Source: Anoplolepis gracilipes
Lineage: Eukaryota; Arthropoda; Insecta; Hymenoptera; Formicidae
Assembly (NCBI RefSeq): GCF_047496725.1
Contig: NC_132970.1
Coordinates: 14,917,501 to 14,981,500 of the forward strand
Length of the DNA: 64,000 bases
Direction: 5' to 3'
In this document: piece after piece, positions 35,279-47,942 of the stretch
How positions within the stretch are numbered: the stretch's first letter is position 1
Layout of the letters: each line of letters begins with the position of its first letter
Translations under genes and position numbers: made by a program
The notes under the pieces: model-generated
Databases searched by the model: none
The model's input: only the letters and a program-made list of their open reading frames with translations
What the model was told of the DNA's origin: nothing

Positions 35279-35405
35279 ACACACACATCAAAATTGTAAA
35301 CATCTATATGTAACCTTTAATGTTATTTTTCAATTATTATTTTTGATTATTAAATGTATAATTTTTATAGCTCTTTACGCCTTTTTGAAACCTTTTCACA
35401 TTATG

Positions 35406-37574
35406 TAATTTAAAAAACTATTATATATTGAAAAAAAATTTAAAGATTTCACGCTGCGTTTAGTAAAAAGAAATGCTTTTGTATTATATAACAAGTTTGG
35501 CTAGACAATCAATATGTAATTCTAGTAATTAATAACAAATTATTTCGCAATAAATACGTTGAATTTATCATAAAATTTTAATGTTTTTATATATTACCAT
35601 AATTTTAATTTTTAGCTGTAAAAGGCTTTTCTCTCGATGCGATGTGATAAATAACATTTTTATCTAATTTCTTGCAAAGTTGAATACATTATTTTAATAG
35701 AATATAAATCTAATATGTATAAACTGAAGATTTTATGTGCATATAGTCAGTTAATTTTATTCAATTTTAGATTTTTTTCTGATATTATATTATTATTGCC
35801 GATAAATTAAATTATTCATATTAAACTTGAAGTCCGAAATATGCGATATAGAAATATTTCGGAACTTCAAATTGTTATATGTGTCATTAAGGAGAATATA
35901 TATTTTCAAATCTTTTTCAAACATATTTTAAAACAATTTTTCTAGAAATCTTTTTTTCGTAAAATTATTATATCTCTTGACTTTTAAATTTTGCATACCT
36001 ACATATTTGTTTTTAAGAATATCTATATCGTATTTGAGTTTTTATAGAACAAAAATATTAGTATTTTTCTTTAAGTAAAATAATGACGCAAATACATAGG
36101 TATGCAGTCTAAAAAAAATTTTCCTTTAAAGTTTAAATAATTTTGAAAATTCTGTTTTTCGAAATAAAAAAATGTTACTAAAAGAAATAAGTTTTTAATT
36201 TATGTAAGTATAATTATCGTCCAAAGTATAAAAAGATATATCGTGTAAAAAATGGGGACACTTCAAAGTTAAAGTTTCAATTTTTTTTGCATTATTATGC
36301 AATGATTCTAAAAATGAATTGTTATAAATCGAATTTGGAAAATATAATTTCTCGAGAAATGCGTTTATAAAGTTTGATATTAAAATTATAGATTGAATTT
36401 TATAACTCTTATTAATTTATTATAGCTACAAAACTATTTATATTTTTCTTTTTTTCCCCTACTGAGCAGGTGCTTCAGTTCAATATGTTATTATATCTTT
36501 TTTTAACTCGTCGAACGTTTGTCGTACAGCTTTCTTGAAGTACTCGATATTTCTCGCATTAGCTTTTGTTTGCGCCATTCCCGTTATAGACATTACATTG
36601 ATATATCAATATGTAGCCTTCATTGAACATATAAATAGCCAAGTATATGACTACTATATTCGCGTTTCATAATATAAAAGCAATGCGTTAAAATGGTTAC
36701 GACTAGACTCGGAAAATAATATATCGAAAGAAGAGCGTAATTACTATCCCGAGGTCAGACGTCAGACATCTCGGCGAATGACTCGGGTCGCATGAATCAC
36801 AAGGCTCAAAAAGCAGATAAATGACGGTTTATGTTACTATTGATGGTTAGATTACACTGATTTTCTGGATTTTCTTCGTTGGGTGGTCTCATTGCTCAGA
36901 GAATTGAATTTCTTTTACATAGAACGGGATCAAGTGTGATCTTCATACTGAAGACGAGAGATGGTTAATAAGAGTAAATAAATTTAATTATAAAAATCTA
37001 AATCTGTTCGTAGTTTATTGAACGAAGTGAAAAGTTGTATATATAATTTTACTTTTAATTATACATTCGGTTAACCTCTAGTATGTGTATGTGTGTGTAT
37101 ATTTGACTCGCAGGTGTTACATTAGTAAAGAGGCCGTCAGTCAGAACGACACGAGAGTGATTGTAACATTAAATTCTAGATTCTGACTGATGATTATAAT
37201 ATTTTTTCATATAATTAAAATTCATTTAAATAAAAAAATGTAAAAATGTTATGTGTGAAAAAATATGAATGGAATCGGAGAAATGAAAAAAATAAATCTT
37301 AGTGTGTATGGAGTCAGAAGATAAGCGAGAAAATAAAAAAGTCGACATATTAGTTGGCAAGTTAATTTATAACTAAGAAAATGCACTTAATTTTAATAAG
37401 AAAGCATAGAAGAAAAGTTTTGTAGTTGACTTATACTATTTGAGCTGACTTTCTTAACATATTGATAACACGACAGGATAAGATGTTCTCTGGTTTTTGT
37501 TTGACTCGCAAAAACACATGCACCAGAATAAAATTCTATATTAATACTGAATTGAACTGCTGCATACTGACAAG
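35406..37574. other. AT-rich intergenic DNA with a weak foldback
   Basis: No gene supported. An inverted pair TGCATACCTACATATTTG / CAAATACATAGGTATGCA lies at about 35992-36009 and 36089-36106 within a weaker foldback (about 35910-36170). The rest shows no recognisable structure. Confidence 0.5.
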
Positions 37575-38132
37575 ATATGAAAGCCAGCTATTATTTGAAT
37601 TTATTTAATCCGTCTCCGATTTTTACGAGCTTTGGATATGTTATCTAAATCAAAATAAAAGACGTATTTTTTATACGTGCTTATTTATACGGTCGTTAAG
37701 GGAGAGAAACATATTTTTGAAAAAAATCAGGTTTTATATTCCTAAATAATACCGTTGAAACGATAAAAGATATAAAAAAGTTTCAAATACAAATTTTACG
37801 AATTTTAATATATTTTATTATGTCAGTGTAATTAGATTTTTTGAAATTTAGGAGAGCGGTTTAGAAAAATGTGACATTTAAAAATATCTAATTACAATAT
37901 TATAAAGTAAGTATTATAAGTATATTAAAAGCCAGCTTTTATTTGTACTTGTTTAATATTTTTTACCATTTCGACGAATTTTCGCTCAGGAATATAAAAG
38001 CCGATTTTTTCTCAAAAGGATATTTCATCCCCTTAACGATCGTATAAGCAAATGTATAAAAAATACATGTCTTTTATTTTTGTCTGAACTACAACATATT
38101 AAATGCTCATCAAAATCGGAGATGGACATTAT
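37575..38132. mobile_element. Foldback element with about 175 bp inverted arms
   Basis: The left arm (about 37608-37785, beginning GTCTCCGATTTT) is mirrored by the right arm (about 37955-38128). Shared words include ATAAAAGACRT...TATTTTTTATAC and CGRTCGTTAAGGG. A direct repeat AAAGCCAGCTWTTATTTGWA also occurs at 37579 and 37929. No coding capacity: a non-autonomous element or a MITE cluster. Confidence 0.6.
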
Positions 38133-41100
38133 ACTTTCCCTTATGAGAAATACATCAAGAATTGAGCGGAAAAAAATTGTTATACTATTCCTCACAAATT
38201 TCCCTATTTTTATATGGTTTTTAAGGAGTATGTTCTATATTTTTAGAGATGGAAATGTTCCATAATTTTAGCGTATTAAAACTGTCCTAATATTCTCATT
38301 CGGGGATGTTTCTTCCACTTTATGTAGATCTATGTTTAATGATGTCGATTGATAAATCTGATTAGTAAAGTTTATGGTTCTTTAAATTGTATAATTACAC
38401 AAATTATCTTTTCCGGTGGATTCTTTTGTATATCATTTTGATTAGAAAATTCTTATTTCCCATAATTATCACGGGTATTGATACAGCTATGTTGTTTTCT
38501 CAGCTATTTAGTTTGCTGAATTCATCACCAATATTTTTTTGTTCTTCTGCTGAAAAATTCAACTGTCAGAAATAGTAATATTATATCTGCTGACATTATT
38601 TCTCTCATGTTATAGTTTCTATTAGCTTGGAGAAAATCAATGTAGCTTCACTAATCTTCTGCGTCTTTCCTTATTTATTGTTATGGTTATCGACAACTGA
38701 CAAAATAATTAGAAAAGTTATATGGCACAAGAGGCTCTATTAAACAACTTTTTCCATTCCCAATTGAATGATCATTATCGCAACTTCGCAAAAGGAAGGA
38801 GTCGTGGAGCCGATAGGCTGTAACAAAATTTTCATTATTATTTTGTATGTTTGCTCTTAGCAGATATCTCTGTAATAAATCTTTATTTGATAAAATAATT
38901 AAAAAATAGCTAAGAAAATAGCAAAATTCATCATTTATATCGAATATCTGTTTCAGCAATGTTATGAGAAAATCTGACATATATTTTCTTTCCATTTTTT
39001 GGCACTGAAATGACATTGTACAGAAGACGGGAGTTTCGTCGCAGTTATTTGAAAATATTCTGTCTCGTACCAGACAAAACAGAAAAGTGCATATAAAAAT
39101 TGATTTATAGTTAGATACAGTTCAAATATTTATTCTCCGAGAAATTTCCGACAATTATCGAGAAATTGAAATAGACGTTATTTTTACCTGTGTGGCGCTT
39201 TCTGATAAAGTAACGTTACAAATTGTTTCTATTAAGTATATATTTTGAAATATTTCAAAAACACATTTTTGAAAACTTTAAGTTTTAAGAAAATAAAATA
39301 AAAGAAAAATTCATTTTTTTTTATCCGAAAAGTATTTAAGAATACAGAAAAGGATGCATTTTGTTACGAAACAAATGGAAAAATGAAATTAAAATCAAAG
39401 TACGTTTTAAAGTAAAGTCATCTAAATAGCATTACTTCTTAAAAAAGATCATTTAAATTCTATTCAGATAACATGTAATGCCATTTAGCCAACTTTTTCC
39501 TAATAAATATGCAATACATAAAAAGTGCGTTTTCTGCATCTTTACATATAGAGATTTTTATTTTGCTTATTTGAGATACTATAAATATGTTTTGCATCTT
39601 GCCTTTAAATTTTAAGAAAGGTCCTGTTCATCGAGTCGAAAAAAGCGATTTTTCTTTTGTTGCATTACCTTAAAGGATTTTTAAAAACCGTGTTCTTAAA
39701 ATATTTCCATGATAAAATTCAAAAAATTTGCAATTGTGATATCTTCTATTTTCAATGTTTTAAAAAGTAATATTTTCTACTTTATAAAAAGCAACGCGCA
39801 AGTTGAAATAACATGTTTCAATCTCTTGACACTTGTTTTTAATCGAAGGATAGATGTTAAAACTATATTTTATAAAACGGCAACCTTTATAAACAGTTGT
39901 GTATATACCTGTATATATTCACGTTCTTATCTAAAGTTTACAGGCTTGTTATGATTAATTTCTGCGTTCTGTTTAATTATCTGTTTATGTTTTGATACTG
40001 AAAAGGAATCGAAATGTGTCATATTTCAACGATGATTTCTGTCTATCAATATTTCTATTAATTGTAAAAATAAAAATCTTAGATACAAACTATCAATTAT
40101 ATAATCAACTTAAGAAATATCAACATTTTTATAAACGCTGATGTTTGAATGCATTACGGTTATTTACTTTTTGGTTCGAGCACAGCTATTTTTATTTCTT
40201 CAAATATTTAAATTAATTCTAATCTTTCTAAAATACACGAAGGAACAGAAAAATAAGAGCTACGTACAACAATTTGTAGAGCAAATAAGTAAATCTTCAA
40301 ATATTACAACAAACCATTTAATGGGCAAACGTTTCGGTTGATTTTCCTATCCTCAGTAACTATTACAAAGTAAAAAAGTATTTTTTACATAATAAAAAAA
40401 AGGAGTGCAATAAGAACTTTAAAATAATGTACAAATACGTACAGATATAAAATTTCTTATGCTAATATTTGAAAGTTTATTTGCGCTGCAGATTCCTACA
40501 GCTCTCATTTGCCTGTATATTTTGGTTTTTATACAGAGCCTTACATAGTAATATTGCTTTTGTTTTTATAATCTTTCTTTTTTTTATAGAATAAATATAT
40601 ATAAGTAATTTTTGTAAGAAGCATATGTAGTTTTTAAATAGAAACATTAATATATAAATGTGTATATCATATTCATAATTACGTATGTCTTTATATATTA
40701 TAAAAAATTGTGTTATTATACATAAATGAAAAAAAAACTATGTCATAAATATTAAAAAGCAGAACATAATACCACAGCATCAGCCACATGAAATTCGATA
40801 AAATGCAGTAAATTTATTAACAGGCAATGTTGATCATTAATTTTATTTTCCGAGTGCACAGCATTATAAGTTTCTTTGAATTTATGCCATAATTAAATGA
40901 GTAAGCTAATTGAAAAATTAAAAACAGAATTTTTGATATAAAACAGCTTTGAGGTCACGTTAACTATTTTTGTATAAAATATATATAAAAATGCCAACAT
41001 ATAAAATCTCTGGCCTCGATAAACTATTTATAACGTATATCAGAATTTATATACGCAAGAGAGTTTGTATGTGTTTGTATGCTGACAATGAGATGCGTAT

Positions 41101-42670
41101 ACATATGTGCAAGTTTAATTACTCTTAACTCTCTCAGATACATTTTAAAATAAACAATAATTCTACAAACTGCACAATTTTCTTCTATTACATATATAAC
41201 TTTGGATATATCTTATCGAGATCATTCTACGTATATATTCTTAATATACTTAAAGTTATAAATTATTCAGTGCTATTAGAGATAAAAAATGAAGACGGAG
41301 TAACGCATATTTTATTGTAGAATTACCCTGTAATCAGGTCGTGCTCCGGGAGGGGGTGAAAATTTCACGTAACCTGCTTTTCTTGGAAGCTAGAACAAGG
41401 TCAGCGTAGTTGCAGCCTCGAAGGGCGATGAATAGGGGTGGCGACGCGGGCAGGTGGAAATGCGCACGTGTGGCATAGAGGCCTGAGAGAACACCACTCG
41501 TGAAAGCACAAGCCGGCTATGCCAGGCGAGACTCTGCCGTATGGCGTGGAAGCGCGTAATAATGTCGCATTGTGCGTCGCGCTCGTGAATGTGCGAGACC
41601 ATTGGGGAAGGTCGCGATTCCCATTGCTTTCACGCGTGACAATGAATCAGAAATAAATTCCTTCAATTTTTGCGATCGCGAAGATTCAGTACCGAATATA
41701 CGAATTCTTAATTTTCCAGATTTTTAAGAGTTAACATTTTTCACGTATATATCTGTAATATATTCTTTATTTTTTTTAAGTGAGATAACACACTCTTAGC
41801 AATTTTCATTTATAAAATAATAAATAATAAATAATCAAAATTCTTTAAGCCAAATAGAGAATATAGTATGTACAAAATCCGTAAATAATTTTAATTTAGT
41901 GATTTATTGCGTATTTTTTTAATAATTGCTGTATATATCCTGTAAAAAAGGAAAACAAAAGAGATTTATGAATAAAAATTAAATTTTGAAATTTTAATTT
42001 ATTCAAGTATTTCGAAACTTGCTGTTTCGAATAAACTCAATTGCATTGCTTATTGATGTAACTACGGTTGCTTGTAAAGATAACACTTTCAGGTAAAAAA
42101 TAATATCCTAATTTATGATCAAAATTTTATATATATTAATATTAATATATTAATATTTATAGTAATATTATAATTATGGGTAACAAAGTAAAAAACAATA
42201 CTACTACCGATACTCTCGCGTATAAGTAAAAACATAACAAAACAAGAAAAGAAATTTTATTTTTAATTAAGCTATTATTCCTTTTTATCAATAAGTCTCT
42301 ATGTATGATAATCAGAATGACAGTTATGCAGGAATTAAATAGGTTGAGGCTTTCCTGTAGGGACATGTGTAGGTCTTTCTCTCAATTTAGTAGCGATCAA
42401 TAGTGAGGATTCATTATGAAGGTCCATTCCTGACCGCTAAAGAGAAAGATGGCGGAGTTGGAAGACGATTATTTATTAAAAGATAAATCTTTAAACACAC
42501 GCAAGGAGTATGGCAACCGCGGACGCATATCGATTTGTACTTATTTAAAATGCGTCCGATAATGAGAAATATTATTCTCGCCCGCGTTGAAAAATAGAAT
42601 TCTTCTTAGTTATGTTTGTTTCGCCATCTGTCACATTCTCTGAAAAACATTTTAATACATCTAAGAGAAT

Positions 42671-42704
<34 letters not shown>

Positions 42705-44451
42705 CTATATCGATGAAACATAGATATTTAACGACCGACACAACTTTCTTTCACTATCCTATGCAGTGTTAGTAAAAAAAAAAAAATGAAACTAAAAATT
42801 CATGTCTGTATATTTTGTAAATTTGCATATCGCTTAGATTCAATTTGCATTTCATTTCATTAATTCGATCGCAAAATCGTGGAAGCATATGTATTGGTTG
42901 TGCTACATATTAAATTCCATTAAAAAAATATATATGTAAGAAAAAAACATGCATATAAAATTGCATTAAATTCAAACACGCAGTGAAGGCAGAGGGAGGT
43001 GAAAAATTAAAGAGGTTTTTCTCGAAGTTAGGGAAATAGATTCCTGCGGGAGGAAAAGGAACCGCTGAGCTCTCTCGGCTTTAAGGGATTTCCCAAGTCA
43101 CCTGACCCGAATGGATCCTCGACGATATTCCATTTCTGAACTGTGCGGCCAGACGATTTCTGGTTGTACGCATCCCATTAACACCGAGCTATTCCTTATT
43201 CAAGAAAAAGATTCCGGATATGATTCACGACGTTAAATTCTGACATGTATGCAAAGCAGCGAATATCTGATTAAATAGTTTGATTTTAATCCTTTTATCC
43301 TTTTATTAGTTGAATATCTAAAAACTGAAGGAAGAATTTTTGTGTTTGATTAATTCTAAACTAGATATTTTAAGAAAACATTTTCTGAAAGTTGCGTATT
43401 ATACGTAGTAGTAGAATTTATATATGATCAGACGCGATACAGTAGATTAACCAAGTCAAGTGCAGATTATTTTATTTTTTTTTTCAAAAAATATATGTGT
43501 TTTTTTAACAATAAATATATATAATACGTTAACGTATATTACTTTAAACGATCTAAATGCTAAGATTTCGTATTAACAACGTGAAGGAAACAACATTTTG
43601 ATTGTAACAAGAGTGTCTCTTCGAAAAAAATAAACAAAGACCTGCGAGTCTCAACATCGTTCGAAACGTGTGGCTCGTAAGTCATAACTTTCGCATGATA
43701 TTAATGAGATTCACGAGAAATATCGAAATATACAAAAGAATTGCTAAACAACATAAAGCAATCAATAATGTCCTACATGTCCTACTTGTATTTACCTTAT
43801 TTGTTCACAATTTTTCTATAATTAATCGACCGTGCGACCAGCGTTCTCGTTACCCCTCTAGCCAGGTGTTCGCAGCCCTGAAGAGAGGTTGTAAACGTGT
43901 AAAATCAGCGTCGGGCGTCGCTCCGGAGCGGATAATGGAGCGTGACGAACCTCTCTGATTGCCGCTCCGAGGAGACAGAGAGAAAGAGAAGGAACGCTCG
44001 CTATTGGATGCTGATAAAAAAGTAGCAGGTGTCAGTCGGCGTGGCAAAAGCGAGCTAAAAATATAATGTTCACTCGCGTCGCGTTGGCGTAAAATCGCGG
44101 CTCGTTCACGCGGCGTGTCCATCGATGTGACCCCGATACGTAGTCACGATGTTCGTTGATTCTGAAAAAAAGAACACCTTTTGTCATCCGTAATGAAATG
44201 CTAATAGACAGTGCGACATGGCAGCATATACTGTACATTGTTTATTCTCTGTTTGTTCTTTTCGCTATAATCTTAAGATCCGGTCGTGTAGCAGATACAA
44301 ACATAACTATATACTCGCATATGTATAGGGTGTTTTGATAATAATATTGAAAATATGCGATCCACATGAGATCATTTCAATAGAAAATATCCCATAAAAG
44401 TTCCAAATAAATACACAAATTAAAATATTTCATTTTGTCGAACAAGAAATA
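38133..44451. other. Gene-poor intergenic region
   Basis: About 6.3 kb of AT-rich DNA without a supported gene. It includes a (CA)n run at 42673-42703 and a hammerhead-like remnant near 40320. Two more GC-balanced patches, 41320-41660 and 43800-44130, have no convincing ORF and may be regulatory. Confidence 0.5.
42673..42703. repeat. (CA)n microsatellite
   Basis: About 15 perfect CA units. Confidence 0.9.
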
Positions 44452-44945
44452 GGAAAAAAGTAGAATGCAATTAGGAGTAATTCTTACGATTCCTCTTTTT
44501 CAAAAGGATTGACGAGGAATATTATTCCTTTAAACTCTCTTACATTAGTTTTATTGTTAGTTATTAGATAGCGCATGCAACTATGAAAGTTCTCATAAAA
44601 CACAAATACGTTATTGCGATTTCGATTCGTCCGTATACGAGATGCAGTCTAAATCTCTCATTACGATTTTCTACTATTTCTCATTACAAATCTGTCTGAA
44701 TCAGATTGTGAGTGGAATCTTGGAATGCAGCCCAGAGCTGTTTATTACGATAATTTATTTAACGTATGCATCGTAATCGTAAGAATGACGAGGGAAAAAA
44801 GGGCGTATCAAATATAATATATGCGTTAGAAAGCTCGTATCGAATAGTTCTGCAATAAAAAAAACAATTATAAAAATCTTATATGATACCAATTCGATTC
44901 TTTTCAAATACTTAATGGCACGGTGGAAAAATTAAAGTAAATAAA
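44452..44945 (+). repeat. Dispersed duplicated segment, copy A
   Basis: About 490 bp that aligns with 51324-52068 in the same orientation. The most conserved word is GGAATCTTGGAATGCAGCCC followed by AGAGCT and TTATTTAACG. Others are AAACRCAAATWCSTTATT-like and ACGGTGGAAAAATTAAA words. No open frame and no terminal repeats seen. It lies about 3 kb upstream of the 47943 gene. Confidence 0.65.
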
Positions 44946-45980
44946 TTAGAACATCTCAATTTGTCGAAAACGGAAAATCGAATTATAAATCAAATATTTA
45001 AAAAAATGTAATACAACAAATCACATAAATTGTTTAAATAATAAACTTGCGTTTGTGTTATATATATATATATATATAACATATCACATTTATACATTTT
45101 TGCAAAATGACTTTGGAAAAGTGCTTTTTAATTTATGTATTACATCATAAAATACTTCATTTATATACACAAAATAAAAAATATAGGAGTAAGTAATAAT
45201 ATTAAAATATAAATAAAAAGTTATAAAATTTGTATAATTCTCAAGTCTCTCAAGAAATTCATATTCTTCAATTTTATTTCTATAAAATATTTCTTCTTTT
45301 TGTTTTTTGTTGTTTTGTTATTATTTATTCTACAATCATATTTTTGATCTTTTAAGATTATTGCAAGTTGCATTTATGTTGCTTTATAATATTCATCATT
45401 TTTCATCGTAATTATTTTTTGCCCTCTAACGGTTAAAAAAAACTAAGCTCTTCTTACAAGTTAGCAAGATGAAAATCTCTGTGAGAATCTTAGGTGTAAA
45501 TAATGGACAAAGTACCATGTCGCGACGGTGGACAAGTATAAGTGGGTGGTATGATATACCTCTAGAGCGTGAATTATTTTCTTTTGTATTATCTGCAAAA
45601 TTAACCGAGCTGTACAAGATAATAAAAAATCCGTCTGCTTTAGATGCTCATCTGCAAAAGTATTCTTGTCTTTGGAACTACATTATCTCAAAGTGTTATT
45701 GTTACTAAAAAACATATTAATCTGAAATAATCTCTAACAGCACACATATTCAAAAAATGTTTATAAGAAATCCATAGAATGTTAAAACATATTTTAATAT
45801 CCTGCGAATTTCTTATAAACATCTTTTAAACATATATGCTGATAGATGTATTGCAAATCTTTTCTCTGATTTGTGGAATAAAATCTTTTTTTGAAAAAAA
45901 AATTCAGTAATTCTAATAAATATTACATATATGTATAAATACAATTACATGGCAAGAATAATGTAATTTAATGTTATGCA

Positions 45981-46026
<46 letters not shown>

Positions 46027-46037
46027 TAACATTAATG
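44946..46037. other. AT-rich intergenic DNA
   Basis: No gene supported. It contains MITE copy 4 and a 40-base TA run at 45983-46023. Confidence 0.5.
45732..45846. mobile_element. Palindromic MITE, copy 4
   Basis: Same family as the copy at 9022: CTCTAACAGCACACATATTC at the left, CTTATAAACATCTTTTAAACAT and GCTGATAG at the right, with the identical centre TCCATAGAATGTTAAAACAT. Confidence 0.72.
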
Positions 46038-46599
46038 TTTCGTAAAGGGTTGACTGTATGTAATCATGTTTTTCTCATTAAAATCACAAACAAAAAAGTT
46101 CCTATAAAACATATTTTTAACAAACTTTGTTAAAAAATTAATGTAATTTAAGATTTAAAAAATAAATTTTGACGTTAACGTAATATACACATATATATAT
46201 AAGATATTTCGTAAAGATTAAGCTGGCTATGTGTTGTTATTATGTTCTTTCCAAGGCAAACAAAAAAGTTCCCTTCTTTAAAATATGTTTCTAAAATACT
46301 TCATTAAAAAGTTAATTCCAAGTTAAGATTAAAAGAAGGATCCGTGTGTCATGGCCCTAAATTGCAATGAAAGTAGTACCTTCTAAGTTAGATTATTACT
46401 TAAATTCACTTAATGTTTTTTTTGAAAATTCTATTAAATAAGTATCATGTATTACATTAACATCGAAATTTATTTTTTTAATCTTAATTTACATTAACTT
46501 TTTAACAAAGTTTGTTAAGAATATGTTTTATAGAAACTATTTTGTTTGTGATTTTGATGAGAAGGACATGATTACATACAGTCAACCCTTTACGAAATA
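46038..46599. mobile_element. Foldback element with about 150 bp inverted arms and an internal degenerate copy
   Basis: The left arm (46038-46190: TTTCGTAAAGGGTTGACTGT ... ATGTAATTTAAG) is mirrored at 46451-46599. Between them, 46203-46340 is a third, diverged direct copy of the same arm. No coding capacity. It lies 1.3 kb upstream of the 47943 gene. Confidence 0.65.
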
Positions 46600-47942
46600 T
46601 TCTGCGTATATGTATAGTATTTATTGAATGGGAAGCAAAGAAAGATAAAACATGCCATAAGAAAAATATTGCTTTATAGACATTTAAAGTTGCGTTATAT
46701 CTGACGAGTGATTATACGAGTAGAAGCTATAGAACGAAGGACGTCATCCCCTTTAGAAGGGCTGCAGACAGACAAACTCTCCCAGGTTCCCTTTACCCCA
46801 CCTCCTGCTGTCCCATCGCCATAGCAACCCCTTGCATTCTAACAGCTAGCCGAACCAGCCGATTTACCCTTCGTATCGCCTCTCTCGTGTCGCTTCTCTC
46901 GTTACTAGAATATCTGTATGCAACATAGTTCCACATACACATTCTTTCTCTCTCTTTCTTGTAGCATTTTAATTTAGATCAGTAGCAAGGGCTTTAATAA
47001 TTCAGTAGTAAATTGACGCGAAAGTTCCATCATCCATTTCACAACGAGGTCAAAATACTTTTTCCTTGTCATTTCTGGATTTCTCATAATCGCTACAAAA
47101 CGTTCTCGATCGCAGCATTCAAGTTTCTCGAAATTATTCAAATAGAAATTGTCGTGGATAAAGGTTGGATTGCGCGCTCAGTGAAAACATCGCGAAAGGA
47201 TTTAACAATCTTACGAGCACATCACTTTTCCGAAGCAAACGAATTTAGGACGCGAAAATATATGAATTTAATGAAATATGAACGTTGAGTGATCAAACGA
47301 TCTAAAAACATATTTTTTTAATTCAAAAATATTGGTCAATTTTTAAGAAAAATATTAAGTAAAATATATTTTACTTAATATAGTTTAAAACAAGTTTTTT
47401 GTTAGTAGTACTAACTTTCCCTCTTTGCTAGAGATAGTCAACAATTATTACTCCTCGAAAAATCGCCCTGAGAATGAACCTCGGGCCTTGAAAATATCCA
47501 TACAATTGTGAGCTATTCCCTCGACAAGAAAGAAAAAGGCTATTTCTGAAAAACGCCATCCTCCTGGCACAATAGAACGAAGTGTATTTTAGCTCATTGC
47601 GACGGTCGCGACTCCGTAAACTCATCAGACAGTTCAACGGGCCGAATGATCGCCCCGGTCGTTTCTCCCGAAATCATTTGCGCTATTTTTTTCGTTGTCT
47701 CGACTGTGTCGAATTCGGTGCGGTCACGAAAAAGGAATCCGCTCGCGACCCCGAGCGGCTCTTTTACCGTTTAGATCCCCGACTCCATTTATGTCGTTGT
47801 TCGCATATACACGACCGAGTATTCCGACGATACATTCAGAAGTACTCTCGGATAAAAGGTCGATTGACGATCCTAGCGGCGTTCCCAGAATCGTTCGCAA
47901 GTTTGTTTCCGCGTCTCGAGCCGAGAGTGTCCCCCCCGAAGG
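46600..47942. promoter_or_regulatory. Upstream region of the 47943 gene
   Basis: A GC-balanced stretch at 46735-46920 (CCTTTACCCCACCTCCTGCT and neighbours) and another at 47580-47940 lead into the start codon. Probable promoter and 5' UTR. A frame at 47582-48028 runs into the gene out of frame and is judged a chance or upstream ORF. Confidence 0.4.

Larger units (their letters stand above)
32655..35405 (+). mobile_element. Penelope-like retroelement, inverted partial tandem, inactive
   Basis: About 2.75 kb. The central sense copy is cut at its 5' end (about 33734). It encodes the end of the reverse transcriptase and linker (FNWYHKPTYSERYLNYLSQH, LIDRAFLLSHP, ILLTNGY), then the GIY-YIG endonuclease (VVYKIDCGNCDAS, VGQTSRKLSTRINEH). 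Its 3' kilobase (34382-35405) is repeated upside down at 32655-33733, so two 5'-truncated copies meet head to head with their 3' ends outward. Arms differ by scattered substitutions and small indels. Domain order and motifs are those of Penelope-like elements; the inverted partial tandem is a known habit of that class. Confidence 0.85.
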
